This document shows positions 1 through 10,176 of a stretch of 64,000 bases of DNA, piece by piece. Each line of letters opens with the position of its first letter. Within the stretch, counting starts at the first letter, position 1. A program made the position numbers and the translations under genes. The notes beneath the pieces are model-generated. The model was not told where the DNA came from, made no database searches, and worked only from the letters and a program-made list of their open reading frames with translations. This stretch comes from Roseiarcus sp963751165 (GTDB lineage: Bacteria; Pseudomonadota; Alphaproteobacteria; Rhizobiales; Beijerinckiaceae): NCBI GenBank assembly GCA_963751165.1, contig CAVVTP010000021.1, positions 58,204 to 122,203 on the forward strand. Direction: 5' to 3'.

Positions 1-725
1 TTAGCACGACCTTGACTTTTTTGCTGGCCAACATATCTAGGCGCGTTGGAGGATCCAAATGTTGAAAATCCAAGAAGTCAATTATCTAGCGCTAGGTGTG
101 CAGTTCCGCAGGACATCTCCGTATCTGCGGCAACGGCTCATAGTGGCCGAAAATCTGTACGGCGGCTGCTGGCGTGGCCCGCCGGGCCAAAGTGCGCTTC
201 GAACTTCTCAGCCGGTCCGCGTTGCGGACGAGGGTTATTGTTGGGTTGCGCGCGCCGGCCGATCGCGCTGGCATTCCGCAGGCGCGGTCCCATCAGCGCC
301 TTCGATCTCCTAAGCCTTCAGTTGCATGATTGGGCCACCGCGGGTGATCTCACATTGTCGGACAGATTGCCGCTCCCGGCAAAATCATCGCGCTTGCGGG
401 AGTCCAGAGCAATGCTGAGGACGACGCCGGGACGCGACGCGCCGCATCGTTCAAGGCGTTTGGTCACGCCGGGGTTCGTGAGCGCGTAGGACGCGAGGTC
501 AATTAAGCAGCTGTGCGTCCGGTCGCTCTTGCGGTGGCCCCGCCAGGAACCGGCACGCCAGTGTGTCTGCGATTAGGCCGGGATTTGCCTGTCAAATTCA
601 AACCGCGCTGTCAAAGTCTGCAACCGCCCTTTTGCGACTTCCCACCTTGGGCACACTCGACACCGATGCTTGGCTTCTGATGCGATCGCACGGGCTTGAC
701 GGCTGAGCGGGCGCGCGTCGCCTCA
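1..725. other. Left edge, no recognisable gene
   Basis: Several short overlapping reading frames exist on both strands, but none resembles a protein family I know and none has a convincing ribosome binding site. The stretch lies downstream of the small ORF at 726-1064 in the same integrated element, so it may hold further element cargo or a decayed gene cut by the window edge. Confidence 0.4.
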
Positions 726-1064
726 TCATCCGACCTTGCGCCAAATCGCGCGGAACCCGTCAGTGCCGCTCCAGTCCCGCCGCCGTTCAAAGCCAAGCCG
801 GCGCAGCGCCGTGCCGAGCTCGCCAGGGTGGCAGTGGCCGCGCCACCGGCCCTTCAGCGCCGCCTGCAACGAGGCCAGCGACAAACCCTCGCGCTGCACC
901 TCGATCGGGATCGTCGCCGGCACCCGCCTCAGTCGGTCTTCAAGTGGTGTGAGGCGCTCGCGCGCGGCGTCTGCCTCGGCGCGGGCTTTCTCTTCACGCT
1001 GAGCTTGATGCTTCGCGCGTTCCGTTTCGACGGCGGCTCTGAGTCCATTGATGTACGCGCTCAA
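726..1064 (-). CDS. Small hypothetical protein of the integrated element
   Basis: This 112-residue protein has an N-terminal Ala/Arg/Glu-rich helix that probably forms a coiled coil (about residues 8-45). Its C-terminus contains HPGELGTALRRLGF followed by RRDWSG and DGFRAIW. I recall the same C-terminal pattern in small proteins encoded just downstream of primase genes in alphaproteobacterial integrated elements. It could be a winged-helix-like accessory factor, but no function is established. It follows the primase 3' end by about 210 bp on the same strand, which supports co-transfer. The conserved C-terminus makes it more credible than the overlapping plus-strand frames. Confidence 0.65.
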   Translation of the reverse strand: MSAYINGLRAAVETERAKHQAQREEKARAEADAARERLTPLEDRLRRVPATIPIEVQREGLSLASLQAALKGRWRGHCHPGELGTALRRLGFERRRDWSGTDGFRAIWRKVG

Positions 1065-1119
1065 GCATCTCTCCTGTGGTGATCTCTCAGCTTCTCCGCA
1101 CCTAACGGCTTCCAGTCAT

Positions 1120-1239
1120 GGTGGGGTTGGTGCCGTTGGTGGGGCCGATTTCAGCCCTTCTCCGGAATTGTCACTTACGGTTCGATGACATTTTCCACGT
1201 TTGATATAAAAGTACGCCACCAAGTCCACCAACCCCACC
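1120..1239. repeat. Inverted GGTGG-rich repeat between primase and downstream ORF
   Basis: Two 23-nt arms lie at 1120-1142 (plus strand) and 1217-1239 (reverse complement). They are identical at 20 of 23 positions and 74 nt apart. Each arm carries two GGTTGGTG-like units. The repeat sits directly 3' of the primase gene. It could be a long hairpin, a terminator, or a repeat-based replication control site such as those used by P4-like alpha proteins. The role is inference. Confidence 0.6.
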
Positions 1240-1274
1240 TTCAACCTTTCAAGTCCCAAGCCAATCGAGGGCTC

Positions 1275-3345
1275 TCACGGCACCTTTTCCAGCCGCCACA
1301 TCTTCGTGCCGGCGTGGCCTGCGCGGTTTACGAACTTGAAGCCTGCAACAAAGCGATCTGCGTATCGGTTGAGGAATGCGGCGAGGCGGTTAGCGCTCAC
1401 ATCTCTGCCAGCGTCGGCGACATTCATGAGCACCAACTTCAATTCGCTGCTGTCATGTTTGTTCGCCTCTGTGATCACGTCGGCGAGCTTCTTCCAGTCA
1501 TTGGCGAAATGCTTGTCCCACTGCACGGCAACGTCGAGAAACCTCTCACGCTCAGGGTCTGCATCACGGAGCTTGTCCGCGTTGGCGCACGGGTCCGGCA
1601 GTCCGGCCCAGACGATGGCGTCGCGAACGCGCCGGCTCCAAATCTCGAAGCTCCCGAGGGGGGTTGTCTGCTTCGGCGCGCCGGCGGCTCGATAGGCCAA
1701 CATTATCGTCAAGCAGGCCGAGACATACCTGCTGCGATTCCTGCGAGCTTCAGCCTTCGCGTCCCAGTCGATCTCGCGTTCCTCGGGGCGCTCCATCTTC
1801 GGATCGATGTGGCTGATGACCGTTCGGCGCACCATGTCGTCAGAGAGGCGCACGTTGTTCCCATTGGCGAGGATGAAAGAGCTCGATGCGATCTCCGGGA
1901 TTTTTGAGAGTCCCAAGATGCGCAGCGCGACGCGTTCGGCGGTTAACAAATTGCAGAGGGCTGCACCCTTGATCGGGCGATTGCAGTTGTCGAGGTTGAT
2001 CACCTGCCGCCCCGCGAGCATTTGTGCCGAAATCCTCTTTTCGAACTCCTCGTCGTCCTGCCCTTGCGTAATGAAACTCGGGAGGCTACCGGTCGCCACG
2101 ATCGTCACGAGCGTCGCCAAGAGCGATTTGCCGCTACCCGCCGTTGGCGCTGAGAACGCGTGCAGAGGGGTCGGGCCGAGGGTGGGCCGGTTGACGGCGC
2201 TGATGAATGCTGAGATTGCAGCGGCCTGGTCCACCTCCGACCGGAAGGGAAAGTCGCGGGTCAAGTGCCTCAGTGTCTCGACGGCTCCCATCGCGTCGTC
2301 GACGGTGGGGTTTTCGGGGATGTCGAGAGTGAGCCCTGACAGCTTCAAATAGATTCCGGTCGCCTCATCGTAGCCCGGGACATCGAGCAAAGTGCCGTCG
2401 CGACGCATCAACGGAATATCCGAGACGCCCGTTAGAGGTTCGAGGCCCGACAGCTTCCCACGTTCGAGGAACGTCTTCAGCAGCAGTTCGGGTGCATGGA
2501 TGGGCTTCGTACCGTTGCCCTTCCTGCGCGCATCATGTTGCTCAAATTGGATGACGCGCTCCAGCGTCTCGCCGAGACCCGCACTGCCGAGCTCTTGAGC
2601 CGACAAGACAAGCTGCTTCTGCTCGTCAGCTAATATTTCTGCATACTGACCCACTCGGACGATGAAACCTGCGCGCTTGAATATTGGAAGGTGCGAGTTC
2701 CGCAACACCTCTTCCGCCCTGTCCACCGTCTCGCCGATATTGTCGGGCGACACCTCCACACGAACACGGGCCTGAAGCAGACCGCTCGCGCGATCGGCTT
2801 CGAGTGCCAGACGCGCGAGGTCGCTCCACTCCGACAGCCCGTCAGCGGCGTCCCACTTCGGCGGAGGCGGACGCTTCGCGCCGTCGGGGTTCAGCGGGTC
2901 AACGGCTGCGAGCGCCGCGGCGTCTATGACTGCGATGGTGGCGCAGCCCACCAGCCGAAGCTCGTTGAGAACCGCTTGGGCGGCCTTCGAACCCGCATCG
3001 TCGTGGTCCGGCCAGACCAACACGTCACGCCCGCTGAGGGTCGCCCAGGGAGCCTTGCGCACGGCCTTCGCGCCGCTATACCAAGTGGTCGCTACGCGGT
3101 CGGGAAACAGCCGCTGGGCTGCGATAGCCGCCTTTTCGCCCTCGCAGACGATCACCTTTGCCCCCGGGTTCGCAGCGAGCTTATCCGCTTCGAAGAGCGG
3201 AATGCCGGACTGTGGGGCGACCCAGTGCCACCTCGGCGACCCGTCCTCAAACTGGCAGTAAGACAACGGCCGAAAGGTCTTGTGATCCGGCTTTTCGAGC
3301 TTGCCTTTCGGCGCGTTCGGGTAGTTCGTGTCAATCGGCCCTTTA
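1275..3345 (-). pseudogene. Primase/helicase, C-terminal fragment
   Basis: This is the C-terminal part of a large replication protein. Upstream of the first usable start (TTG at 3266) the frame stays open to about 3345, reading DTNYPNAPKGKLEKPDHK, so the 5' part was cut away. Visible parts are a TOPRIM-like segment (VIVCEGEKAA, then VLVWPDHDDAG) and an ATPase domain with Walker A GSGKS (about plus 2130) and a helicase-like core (VINLDNCNRP). The other part, with zinc-finger residues, lies at 10236-10845 on the same strand. Together they would give a protein of about 900 residues typical of integrated elements, in which the N-terminal domain recognises or primes DNA and the C-terminal domain unwinds it. 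Insertion sequences fill the gap, so the intact protein cannot be made. Confidence 0.75.
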
Positions 3346-3716
3346 ATTGCGGGTGAGAGTCAAGCGCTTTTTGTCGACTGCAGGAGTTGAAGGATGCATG
3401 CGAGAGCGCTCGCCGAGCGGAGCCGGCGGGTTGCGTAGCTTGGCGAGCGCGGCGATGAAGACCTGGACCTCGAAGACCTGCACCTCCGTGGTTGAACTTT
3501 TGATCGTGCGACGAGTGTCGCCTAACGCCGGGGTCACGGTCCTTTCCGAGGTCGCTAAGCGCCTCATGATGATGTTCGGGGCGGGCGCCTTAACGTGTGC
3601 AACGAAGTGCGGGGCAGAACCGCCTTCAGCCGATTGACCAAGGTCACCCAACCGCCGTCCCGGCTGGGACATCGCCGGCGACGTCGTGCGCCGGAGATTG
3701 TACTAATTCAGGGAAG
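3346..3716. other. Stretch between primase fragment and IS110 transposase, unassigned
   Basis: No reading frame here resembles a known protein. The sequence lies downstream of the IS110-type transposase and may include its non-coding end, which in some IS110/IS1111 members encodes the bridge RNA, or it may be debris of another insertion. No inverted repeat was found to set the IS110 boundary. Confidence 0.3.
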
Positions 3717-4745
3717 TCAGGCCGCCTTTGGCTGGCCCCATTCGAATGCCGTTCCGTCGACCCAGATGCAATGGAGGATGACGGCGATCTTGCGCGCGAT
3801 CGCGACCTTGGCTTTCTTCATGCCGATGCGTTTGATCAGCCGCACGCCCCATGCCTTGAGGGTTGACCACTTCTTGGTCCGATGCACGAGGACGCTGGCC
3901 GCCTCGAACAGGTATGTCCGCAACAAGCGATCTCCCCATCGCGAGATCTTACCGGTGATGTCGGTTTCCCCCGATTGCTTGCGGCGCGGGGTGAGCCCGA
4001 GATAGGCGCCAACTTTCGACGCCGAGCTGAATCGCGATGGATCATCGATCGTATGGCGGAAGGTCAAAGCCGTGACGACGCCGACGCCGGGCACGCTCAT
4101 GAGCCGCCGAACCGTTTCGTCGTCACGCGCACGGCGGCGCACATCCCCGTCAAGTTTGGCTTGCTCCTGGGCGACGCGCTCATGAATCGACAATAGGGAC
4201 TCAACGATAGCGCGAAGCGGATGGCTGGCGTCCATCAGTTCGATGACCTGCTGACGGAATGGCGCGCCGATCGCCCGCGAAAACAACAGGCCATATTCCT
4301 TGAGCATGCTGCGGATCTGGTTTTCGATATCGCGGCGGATACTGACGAGGCGGGCGCGAGCGACCAGGACCGCCCGGATCTTCTGGCTCTCCTCGCTCTT
4401 CACGGCGACCTCACGATGCCAACCGATCCGGATGAGTTCAGCGAGGCCCCGCGCATCGTTTTTGTCGCTCTTGTTGATGCGAACTGAAAGCGCAGCATGC
4501 GCGTGACGAGCGTCTATGCACATTACCGGCAACCCGACGCGGCGGAGTTCATGCCAAAGCCAACTGGCCATCGCGCCAGTCTCAAAGCCGATGCGCTCTG
4601 CGTGAGGCGCGCGTCTGTGAATCAAGTCCGTCAGCGCGCCTGGCGTGGACTTCGCCTTTTCCTCAAACATCACGCGCCCTTGTTCATCCACAACGCAAAC
4701 TGAAGTCTCTTTCTGCGAGACATCCAGACCGACATATTGCTTCAT
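3717..4745 (-). CDS. IS110-family transposase
   Basis: The protein of about 342 residues begins KQYVGLDVSQKETSVCVVD, the usual start of IS110-family recombinases, with the first Asp of the RuvC-like DEDD site in GLDVS. It continues with FETGAMASWLWHEL, CIDARHAHAAL and NKSDKNDARGLAEL (further acidic residues). The C-terminal transposase_20 region has VPGVGVVTALTF and GAYLGLTPRRKQSG, followed by a serine-containing segment (GDRLLRTYLFEAAS). The start at 4745 is preferred over the upstream in-frame codon at 4817 because MKQYVGLDVS is the conserved N-terminus. The frame is intact. The element sits directly beside the left end of the IS21 element within the interrupted primase gene. Confidence 0.92.
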   Translation of the reverse strand: MKQYVGLDVSQKETSVCVVDEQGRVMFEEKAKSTPGALTDLIHRRAPHAERIGFETGAMASWLWHELRRVGLPVMCIDARHAHAALSVRINKSDKNDARGLAELIRIGWHREVAVKSEESQKIRAVLVARARLVSIRRDIENQIRSMLKEYGLLFSRAIGAPFRQQVIELMDASHPLRAIVESLLSIHERVAQEQAKLDGDVRRRARDDETVRRLMSVPGVGVVTALTFRHTIDDPSRFSSASKVGAYLGLTPRRKQSGETDITGKISRWGDRLLRTYLFEAASVLVHRTKKWSTLKAWGVRLIKRIGMKKAKVAIARKIAVILHCIWVDGTAFEWGQPKAA

Positions 4746-4878
4746 AGCTCCCTCCAGACATGCCGATGCGGCCGATCCTGAAAACAGCAGTCTCGTAGGG
4801 CAGGCTCCGGCCCGCAATTACGTCATCGTGTCCAAAATTGACCCCCTATTGGAGTGGGCCCGTTGGGGCGGACAGGGA

Positions 4879-5675
4879 TCAGGCCGCCGTTTTGACTGTG
4901 GGCCGGGGGTTGCGATCCTCGAACTGTTGCGGGCTGAGATAGCCCAGGGCGGAATGGAGACGGCGCCGGTTGTAGACCTCGTCGATGAACCGCGGAAGGT
5001 CCTTGGCGACATCGGCGAAGGCGTCGTAGGCCATTGGATAGACGGCTTCCACCTTGAGGGTCTTCATGAAGCTCTCGGCCTTGGCGTTGTCGTAAGGGTT
5101 GCCTCGGCGCCCATCGAACCGACAAGACCGCAGCGAAGCAACGCTTCCCGATAGGCTTGAGCGGCATACTGCGAACCGCGATCCGAGTGGTGGACGCAGC
5201 CGGGAGGAGGCCTGCGGCTCTCGATTGCGGCATTAAGCGCGGCGAGCGTCAGGCGGACGTCGATCGAGCGGCTGATCGCATAGCCGACCGCCCGGCGCGA
5301 CCAAGCGTCGAGAATGACCGCGACGTAAGCGAAGCCTTCGACGACGGCGACATACGTAATGTCCGCGACCCAGAGCTGGTTCGGCCCGTCGATCGTCAAG
5401 TCCTTGGTTCGATTGGGGTAGATTGGCTGGTCGTGGTCGCTGTCGGTTGTGGCGACATATCGGCGCCGCCGGTGAGGCTGAAGGTCATGTTCGCGCATCA
5501 GCCGGCGGATCTTCTTATGATTGACGATCATGCCTCGATGCTGCAGCTCGGCGCGAACGCGCCGCCAGCCATAGAACTCGAACTCGTCGCAGATCGCGAC
5601 GATGGCCTCAACGATCGCGGTGTCGTCATGCGCGACGGTCGGTTCGTCGTAGAAGGTCGAGCGGGCGATTCCCAT
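4879..5675 (-). pseudogene. IS3 OrfB transposase, frameshifted (copy 1)
   Basis: The first part (5675 to about 5100) carries the HTH_21 region and the DDE core with QLWVADITYVAV (first Asp) and HHSDRGSQYA (second Asp). Near 5105 the frame shifts by one base. The continuation reads GNPYDNAKAESFMKTLKVE, containing the catalytic Glu, and runs to 4879. Restoring one G in the run at about 5105-5110 would give a normal OrfB of about 265 residues. Copy 2 has exactly the same shift. OrfB normally overlaps OrfA, as here at 5675, where a translational frameshift joins them; this internal shift is separate from that. Confidence 0.85.
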
Positions 5676-6025
5676 CAGCCGGCATCCTTCTGCGACGCTG
5701 AGACCCCGGGGCCGACAACGACGGACGTAGTCGCGCTTCTCGGCCGCGGTGCGCTTTTCGCAGCCCCCTTTAGAAACTCGAGCTCCAAAGCCTGCTTGCC
5801 GACGAGACGCTCGAGCGCCGCGATCCGGGCTTCGTATTGCTGGAGCAGATCCGCGGCGGCGGCATCCTCATCGAAGTCGCCGGCCTCGTACTTCTGCACC
5901 CAGACCCGGATCAGGTTTCGGCAGATGTCATGACGCTTGGCGAGCCCGTGAAGGGTCTCGCCGGCCAGGAACTCCTGAGCGACCTGGCGCTTGAACTCGA
6001 TGCCGTGGGTGCGGTGCTTGGCCAT
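5675..6025 (-). CDS. IS3 OrfA (copy 1)
   Basis: This 116-residue helix-turn-helix protein begins MAKHRTHGIEFKRQVAQEF, with the recognition-helix region GLAKRHDICRNLIRVWVQK, followed by a leucine-zipper-like segment (ARIAALERLVGKQALELEF). It binds the element ends and is normally fused with OrfB by programmed -1 frameshifting. Its stop overlaps the OrfB start. It is identical in sequence to the copy at 9030-9380. Confidence 0.92.
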   Translation of the reverse strand: MAKHRTHGIEFKRQVAQEFLAGETLHGLAKRHDICRNLIRVWVQKYEAGDFDEDAAAADLLQQYEARIAALERLVGKQALELEFLKGAAKSAPRPRSATTSVVVGPGVSASQKDAG

Positions 6026-6276
6026 GGGCTTCCTTCTTTCGAAAGCCCGGCTCGACGGTCAATTCCAATTGCCCGATTGTCCACCCCAAGGGGCCCACTC
6101 CATATCGGCGTCCAAAATTGACCCCCCTTGTGAAGGGCTCGGACGGTAGCGCTCGCCCCGGCGGAGCTGGTCAGGGTTGCGCAGCCGGGGCGAGCGTGGT
6201 TCGGTGCAGGCGACGTTGGTCGGTCAGGCGCGGTTTTTGAAGCGCCGGCTCTCGTGCCGAGCGAACGTCGCGCGGG

Positions 6277-6588
6277 TCAATCCCGGCCGAAGCCGCGGGG
6301 CGGAACGATTGCCTGGAGGTCGGTGAGGTCGAGGTCGCAGATCGCCTGCAACGCCTCGGCGGTGGCGCTGTCCTCAAGGTTCTCCGGCAGAGTTTCCAGC
6401 CAAAGGGCATACTGACCCTGCAACGTGGTCAACTCGGAGACAGCGTCGCGCCAACGCTTGGCGCGACTGCGGTGATCGAGGGGTCGCCATATCCGGACTG
6501 CCGACGTCCCGGACTCCCGAGCAGCGCGACAGCGCGCCTGGCGCTCGGCATCGGTCATCGGTCGCTCGCCGATCGGCTTGCGCGGCAT
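6277..6588 (-). CDS. IS21 passenger ORF, hypothetical
   Basis: This 103-residue protein begins MPRKPIGERPMTDAERQAR and ends IVPPRGFGRD. The central part has RRPLDHRSRAKRWRDAV-like basic residues followed by an acidic C-terminal helix (ALQAICDLDLTDLQAI). From memory, similar small proteins follow istB in alphaproteobacterial IS21 elements. The basic N-terminal half suggests DNA binding, but the function is unknown. It lies 35 bp downstream of istB on the same strand, inside the element ends. Confidence 0.7.
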   Translation of the reverse strand: MPRKPIGERPMTDAERQARCRAARESGTSAVRIWRPLDHRSRAKRWRDAVSELTTLQGQYALWLETLPENLEDSATAEALQAICDLDLTDLQAIVPPRGFGRD

Positions 6589-6623
6589 GGTCCACTCCGA
6601 AGCGTGACGTCACGAAATCCCGG

Positions 6624-7367
6624 TCATGAGACGACGCTCAAGGCGCGGTTCTTGAAGCGCCAGCTCTCGTTCCCGGTCTCGACGATGTCGCAGTGATGGG
6701 TGAGGCGATCGAGGAGCGCCGTGGTCATCTTTGGGTCTCCGAACACGCTCGGCCATTCGCCGAAGGCGAGATTGGTGGTGAGAAGGATCGAGGTGCGCTC
6801 GTAGAGCCGGCTGACGAGGTGAAAGAGAAGCTGCCCGCCGGCCTGGGCGAACGGCAGGTAGCCGAGCTCGTCGAGGACGACGAAGTCCATGCGGGCGAGA
6901 TAATCGGCGATGCGGCCCTGGCGCCCGGCGCGCGTCTCGGCCTCGAGCTGGTTGACGAGATCGACGGTGGTGAAGAAGCGCCCGCGGCGTCCTGCGCGGA
7001 TGCAGCTTCGCGCAATGGCGATCACGGCGTGCGTCTTGCCGGTGCCGGTTCCGCCGATGAACACGGCGTTGCGCTGCTGGGCGATGAAGCCGCCGCCGGC
7101 GAGATCGCGAACAAGGGCCTCGTTGATCGGCGTGTCCTTGAAGGCGAAGTCGTCGAGGTCCTTGGCGAGCGGCAGCTTGGAGGCCGTGATCTGATACTTG
7201 ATCGACCGCGCCTGCTTCTCCGAGATCTCGGCGCGCAGGAGGTCGCCGACGAAGCGCTGCGGCTCGTGCTTGCGCTTGAGCGCGGTCGCGAGCGTCTCGT
7301 CGTAGGCGGCCTTCATGCCGTAGAGCTTCAGCGAGCCCATCATGTCGAGGACTTCGGTCCGTTCCAT
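6624..7367 (-). CDS. istB: IS21 transposition helper ATPase IstB
   Basis: The 247-residue AAA+ ATPase has an N-terminal IstB-type domain (MGSLKLYGMKAAYDETL), Walker A GGTGTGKTHAV (about residues 105-115), Walker B FVVLDELGYLPF, and a sensor region SILLTTNLAFGEW. IstB assembles on target DNA and directs IstA-mediated insertion. The start at 7367 is 4 bp after the inferred natural stop of istA (7371), as expected for coupled istAB genes. The frame is intact. Confidence 0.95.
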   Translation of the reverse strand: MERTEVLDMMGSLKLYGMKAAYDETLATALKRKHEPQRFVGDLLRAEISEKQARSIKYQITASKLPLAKDLDDFAFKDTPINEALVRDLAGGGFIAQQRNAVFIGGTGTGKTHAVIAIARSCIRAGRRGRFFTTVDLVNQLEAETRAGRQGRIADYLARMDFVVLDELGYLPFAQAGGQLLFHLVSRLYERTSILLTTNLAFGEWPSVFGDPKMTTALLDRLTHHCDIVETGNESWRFKNRALSVVS

Positions 7368-7370
7368 GGG

Positions 7371-8866
7371 CTACGCGCTCCTGAGTTGATCGTATCGGGC
7401 GCAGTCGGCGACTGGCGCATGGCGCAGGCTGAGCGCGGCGGGGGTGTGGATCGGGGCGCCGGCCCGGGATCGCGCCGCCGCGCCAGAATGTTGAGGACGA
7501 CGTCGGCCGAATGAACATTCTCGGCGAGCGCTTGGGCGCAGGCGGCCTCGACCGCCGGCAGACCGTCAGAGAGCACCGCGGCGAGAATCTTGACGAACTG
7601 CCGGTCGCCGTCGTCGGAGCCTGCGAGCTTGCGCTGGATGCGGTCCAGCGCCGCCGGCAGCACCCAATCCTTGAACGGCGCGCCGTTGCGGAGCGCGCCT
7701 GGCTTGCGCGCCAGGACCGGCACGTAATGCCAGGGATCGTACTCGATCTTGCCGCGGCCGAACGCGCGCGGGTGCTCCGCGACAACCCGCCCGTCCTGGC
7801 GGATGACGATGCGGTCGGCGTAGGCGTGGAGGTCGACCGGACGGCCGACGGCGCTGGCGTTGACCGAATATCGGTTGTTGTCGAACCGCACGAGGCAGGT
7901 CTTCGACACCGAGGCCGGCAGCGCGTGGAATCCGTCGAAGCGTCCGCCATAAGGAATGAGCTTCGGCCGCTCCTCCTCAAAGACGTCCCAGATCGTCCGC
8001 CCGCTCTGTTCGGGATGGGCGTGCGCCTTGGCCCAGACGACACATTTGTCGAGGAGCCAGGCGTTCAGCTCGTGGTAGCTCTTGACCCTCAGACGCGGCG
8101 TGAGGAAGCGTTCACGCACCAACCCGACCTGGTTCTCGACCTGGCCTTTCTCCCAACCCGCGGCCGGCGTGCAGGCGACCGGCTCGACGAGGTGATGCGA
8201 GCACATCTGGAGGAAACGGCGATTGTACTGGCGGTCCTTGCCCACGAAGACCGTCTCCACCGCCGTCTTCATGTTGTCATAGATTCCGCGCCCGCAGGCG
8301 CCCCGAAAGAACGCGAAGGCGCGGTCATGCGCGTCGAACACCATCTCCTGGGTCTCGCGCGGGTAGGCGCGCACGAACATCATGCGGCTCATGCAGAGCC
8401 GGACGTGGGCGACCTTCACTGTCGTCGTCACCCCGCCGATGACGACGATCTCGTGGGACCAGTCGAACTGGTAGGCTTCCCCCGGCGCGAACGTCAGGGG
8501 AATGTAGGCTTCCGCCGTCGCGCTCGCGTGCTGCTCGCCCCAGCGCCGCGCATAGCGGCGAACAGCGTCGTAGCCGCCCTCGTAGCCGAGAGGCCGCAAC
8601 GCCTCGTAAATGCGGATCAGCGTCAGCCGCTCGCGCGCCGGCGCCTCGGCGTTCGCCGTCAGCAACCGGTCGAGCGCCTCCGTCCACGGCCCGAGCTTCG
8701 GCCGCGGCTGGACCTCGCGGTCATACGAAGACGCCGTCTCCCCCGATCGCAGGATCCGTCGCACCGTGTTGCGCGACAGATGCAGCGTCCGCGAGATCTC
8801 CTTGATCGACTTCCCCTTGCCCAGATGCTCGCGCCGTATCCGTCCGATCGTCTCCACAATCAGCAT
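7371..8866 (-). pseudogene. istA: IS21 transposase IstA, C-terminal frameshift
   Basis: The protein begins MLIVETIGRIRREHLGKGKS with an HTH (SIKEISRTLHLSRNTVRRIL). It has an integrase core with YQFDWSHEIVVI (first Asp), FGRGIYDNMKTAVETV (second Asp) and GWEKGQVENQVGLVRERF (Glu). Near 7465 the frame shifts. The alternative frame gives HTPAALSLRHAPVADCARY and ends at a TAG at 7371-7373, the family-like terminus. In the shifted frame translation would instead run into istB (stop at 7340). The catalytic core is intact, so the protein may still work if the shift is real. The start at 8866 is preferred over 8890 because MLIVE fits the family N-terminus. Confidence 0.85.
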
Positions 8867-9029
8867 CCCCCACCGCCCGCTTCGCGCCAAAGCGGGCAGC
8901 CGATCAAACCGCGAATAGGGGGGTCAATTTTGCACGCCGATGACGCCCCTCATGGAGTGGGCCCCTTGGGGTGGACAATCGGGCAATTGGAATTGACCGT
9001 CGAGCCGGGCTTTCGAAAGAAGGAAGCCC

Positions 9030-9380
9030 ATGGCCAAGCACCGCACCCACGGCATCGAGTTCAAGCGCCAGGTCGCTCAGGAGTTCCTGGCCGGCGAGAC
9101 CCTTCACGGGCTCGCCAAGCGTCATGACATCTGCCGAAACCTGATCCGGGTCTGGGTGCAGAAGTACGAGGCCGGCGACTTCGATGAGGATGCCGCCGCC
9201 GCGGATCTGCTCCAGCAATACGAAGCCCGGATCGCGGCGCTCGAGCGTCTCGTCGGCAAGCAGGCTTTGGAGCTCGAGTTTCTAAAGGGGGCTGCGAAAA
9301 GCGCACCGCGGCCGAGAAGCGCGACTACGTCCGTCGTTGTCGGCCCCGGGGTCTCAGCGTCGCAGAAGGATGCCGGCTGA
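9030..9380 (+). CDS. IS3 OrfA (copy 2)
   Basis: The 116-residue OrfA is identical to that of copy 1, with an N-terminal helix-turn-helix and a leucine-zipper-like C-terminus. It ends at 9380, overlapping the OrfB start. Identity over the whole coding region indicates recent duplication or homogenisation of the two IS3 copies. Confidence 0.92.
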   Translation: MAKHRTHGIEFKRQVAQEFLAGETLHGLAKRHDICRNLIRVWVQKYEAGDFDEDAAAADLLQQYEARIAALERLVGKQALELEFLKGAAKSAPRPRSATTSVVVGPGVSASQKDAG

Positions 9381-10176
9381 TGGGAATCGCCCGCTCGACC
9401 TTCTACGACGAACCGACCGTCGCGCATGACGACACCGCGATCGTTGAGGCCATCGTCGCGATCTGCGACGAGTTCGAGTTCTATGGCTGGCGGCGCGTTC
9501 GCGCCGAGCTGCAGCATCGAGGCATGATCGTCAATCATAAGAAGATCCGCCGGCTGATGCGCGAACATGACCTTCAGCCTCACCGGCGGCGCCGATATGT
9601 CGCCACAACCGACAGCGACCACGACCAGCCAATCTACCCCAATCGAACCAAGGACTTGACGATCGACGGGCCGAACCAGCTCTGGGTCGCGGACATTACG
9701 TATGTCGCCGTCGTCGAAGGCTTCGCTTACGTCGCGGTCATTCTCGACGCTTGGTCGCGCCGGGCGGTCGGCTATGCGATCAGCCGCTCGATCGACGTCC
9801 GCCTGACGCTCGCCGCGCTTAATGCCGCAATCGAGAGCCGCAGGCCTCCTCCCGGCTGCGTCCACCACTCGGATCGCGGTTCGCAGTATGCCGCTCAAGC
9901 CTATCGGGAAGCGTTGCTTCGCTGCGGTCTTGTCGGTTCGATGGGCGCCGAGGCAACCCTTACGACAACGCCAAGGCCGAGAGCTTCATGAAGACCCTCA
10001 AGGTGGAAGCCGTCTATCCAATGGCCTACGACGCCTTCGCCGATGTCGCCAAGGACCTTCCGCGGTTCATCGACGAGGTCTACAACCGGCGCCGTCTCCA
10101 TTCCGCCCTGGGCTATCTCAGCCCGCAACAGTTCGAGGATCGCAACCCCCGGCCCACAGTCAAAACGGCGGCCTGA
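9380..10176 (+). pseudogene. IS3 OrfB transposase, frameshifted (copy 2)
   Basis: The first section from 9380 carries the first two catalytic Asp motifs. The frame breaks at about 9945 (GATGGGCGCCGAGG), and the continuation with NPYDNAKAESF and the DDE glutamate ends at 10176. One missing base, at the same place as in copy 1, explains the break. Either the duplicated copy was already broken, or the same sequencing error recurs in this GC-rich motif. Confidence 0.85.

Larger units (their letters stand above)
4850..6102 (-). mobile_element. IS3-family element, copy 1
   Basis: The 1253-bp element runs from TGGAGTGGGCCCGTTGGGG to the inverted end CCAAGGGGCCCACTCCA. It is flanked by a 3-bp duplication, TAT, on both sides. 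It has the same length and coding content as copy 2 at 8953-10205 but opposite orientation. It lies between the outer and inner terminal repeats of the IS21 element. Confidence 0.9.

Noticed and set aside
3717..4745. Bridge RNA call for the IS110-type element
   Set aside because: Element boundaries could not be fixed, so no specific non-coding RNA interval can be supported.
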